Below are positions 63,430-64,000 of a DNA stretch of 64,000 nt, piece after piece (the stretch's first letter is position 1; each line of letters begins with the position of its first letter). Where the stretch lies: contig NC_134137.1 of assembly GCF_033958435.1 (NCBI RefSeq), positions 228,263,501 through 228,327,500 on the forward strand, read 5' to 3'. Below the pieces are notes generated by a model. The model saw only the letters and a program-made list of their open reading frames with translations. It was not told the DNA's origin and searched no databases. Origin of the DNA: Carettochelys insculpta (lineage: Eukaryota; Chordata; Testudines; Carettochelyidae). The position numbers and the translations under genes are program-made.

Positions 63430-63960
63430 CCCATGTGCCACCATGAGGACGTCTCAGTAGCTTTCATCAGTTCCCTGGGAGCCTTCTTCAGCCCCCTCTA
63501 CCGAGAGCTGGTTCAGGCATGCAGGAGGTGTGCACCTTCTTGGTCAGGTGTGGAGATCCAGGACCTCATCGAAGTCTGGAGGAGAGAGGCCAACGTCCAG
63601 GATCCCCACACCTGGTGCAGGACTGTCAAAGTCTAATGGCTGCATGGCCAACAGCTTTGCAATGGGCCACATCTGCACCCAGGAGCATGTGTGGATGAAG
63701 GTCAAAGAGCTCTGCCAGCCCTACAACAGAGCCAGGAAGGGCAGGTCCCCATCTGGGGCAGCACCCACCAGCTGCCCCTACTTCACTGACCTGGATTGGA
63801 CCCTCGGGGGCAGGCCACTCCCATCCCCACGCCTGCTGGTCAGCTCTGGTTTGGAGATGCCCATTGTCCTGGTGGAGCATGGCAGTGATGGCAGCAAGAA
63901 GGATCTGGACATGGCCAGCCTGTCACCACCAGGCATCCAGGGGACCAGAGGCCACATGGC
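63430..63960 (+). pseudogene. Myb/SANT-like (Harbinger-type) DNA-binding domain remnant
   Basis: One plus-strand frame (63433-63636) has WSGVEIQDLIEVWRREANVQ, matching the first helix of Myb/SANT-like domains found with Harbinger transposases and in MSANTD genes. After a frame change near 63630 the matching continues: VWMKVKELCQPYNRARKGRS, then SGAAPTSCPYFTDLDWTLGG, the conserved recognition helix and the Ser-Gly ... Cys-Pro-Tyr-Phe ... Leu motif. The frameshift and early stop make it non-coding as it stands. It could be a Harbinger fragment, a domesticated-gene retrocopy or an MSANTD-like gene cut by the window edge. Confidence 0.65.
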
Positions 63961-64000
63961 AGAGCAGTCGCAGGCAGTGGCTGATGCAGGTGAGGGACCA

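Overview
The window looks like nuclear DNA of a turtle or a closely related sauropsid. It has spliced vertebrate genes, abundant CR1 LINEs, tRNA-derived SINEs, Penelope-like elements (PLEs), a DIRS-type tyrosine-recombinase retrotransposon and many short inverted-repeat transposons whose termini read like GCTACGTCTACACG. The repeat mix points to Testudines; the species cannot be told. There are no bacterial-type operons, CRISPR arrays or phage genes. Both host genes are on the minus strand, and most long ORFs belong to mobile elements or are chance frames. LAYOUT. 1-9.3 kb: remains of a B7-family gene resembling VTCN1 (B7-H4), with a signal-segment exon (9181-9280), an IgC-type exon (2288-2560) and a last exon (1045-1184). 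No IgV exon was found between them, the first cysteine of the IgC fold is glycine, and the C-terminus lacks a clear membrane segment, so I treat it as a degenerate copy. 5.3-10.2 kb: CR1, MITE and Tigger-like repeats. 10.2-14.2 kb: AT-rich sequence with one SINE and no recognised gene. 14.2-16.4 kb: an unclassified repeat with ~135-bp internal tandem units; an inverted relative lies at 27.7-28.8 kb. 17.1-17.5 kb: an unidentified minus-strand coding-like remnant. 17.7-23.8 kb: an almost complete DIRS element. 25.05-27.66 kb: a CR1 fragment split by a 1772-bp solo LTR with a 5-bp target-site duplication. 29.9-34.5 kb: MITEs and PLE tails. 
35.3-57.3 kb: a complete TRIM45 gene. It has six coding exons with matching splice phases, a total coding length of 1695 nt (564 codons plus stop), a candidate non-coding first exon in a CpG-rich promoter, a 5-codon uORF and a poly(A) signal. 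Introns carry CR1, hAT, SINE, PLE-tail and MITE insertions. 57.7-64 kb: more MITEs, degraded CR1, a 5'-truncated PLE with RT and GIY-YIG domains (61.3-63.0 kb) and a broken Myb/SANT-like domain at the window edge. HOW THE PARTS RELATE. TRIM45 is the only gene that looks fully functional; its product should be a RING / two B-box / coiled-coil / filamin-repeat ubiquitin ligase. The B7-like gene lies downstream of it on the same strand, the reverse of the order I recall for human. The rest records nested transposition: MITE in CR1, LTR and SINE in CR1, PLE tail dimer in an older PLE copy. The observations most worth follow-up are short head-to-head PLE-tail dimers with their own 11-16 bp target duplications, the DIRS element with an intact RT/RNase H frame and a textbook internal complementary region, and the degenerate B7-like gene.
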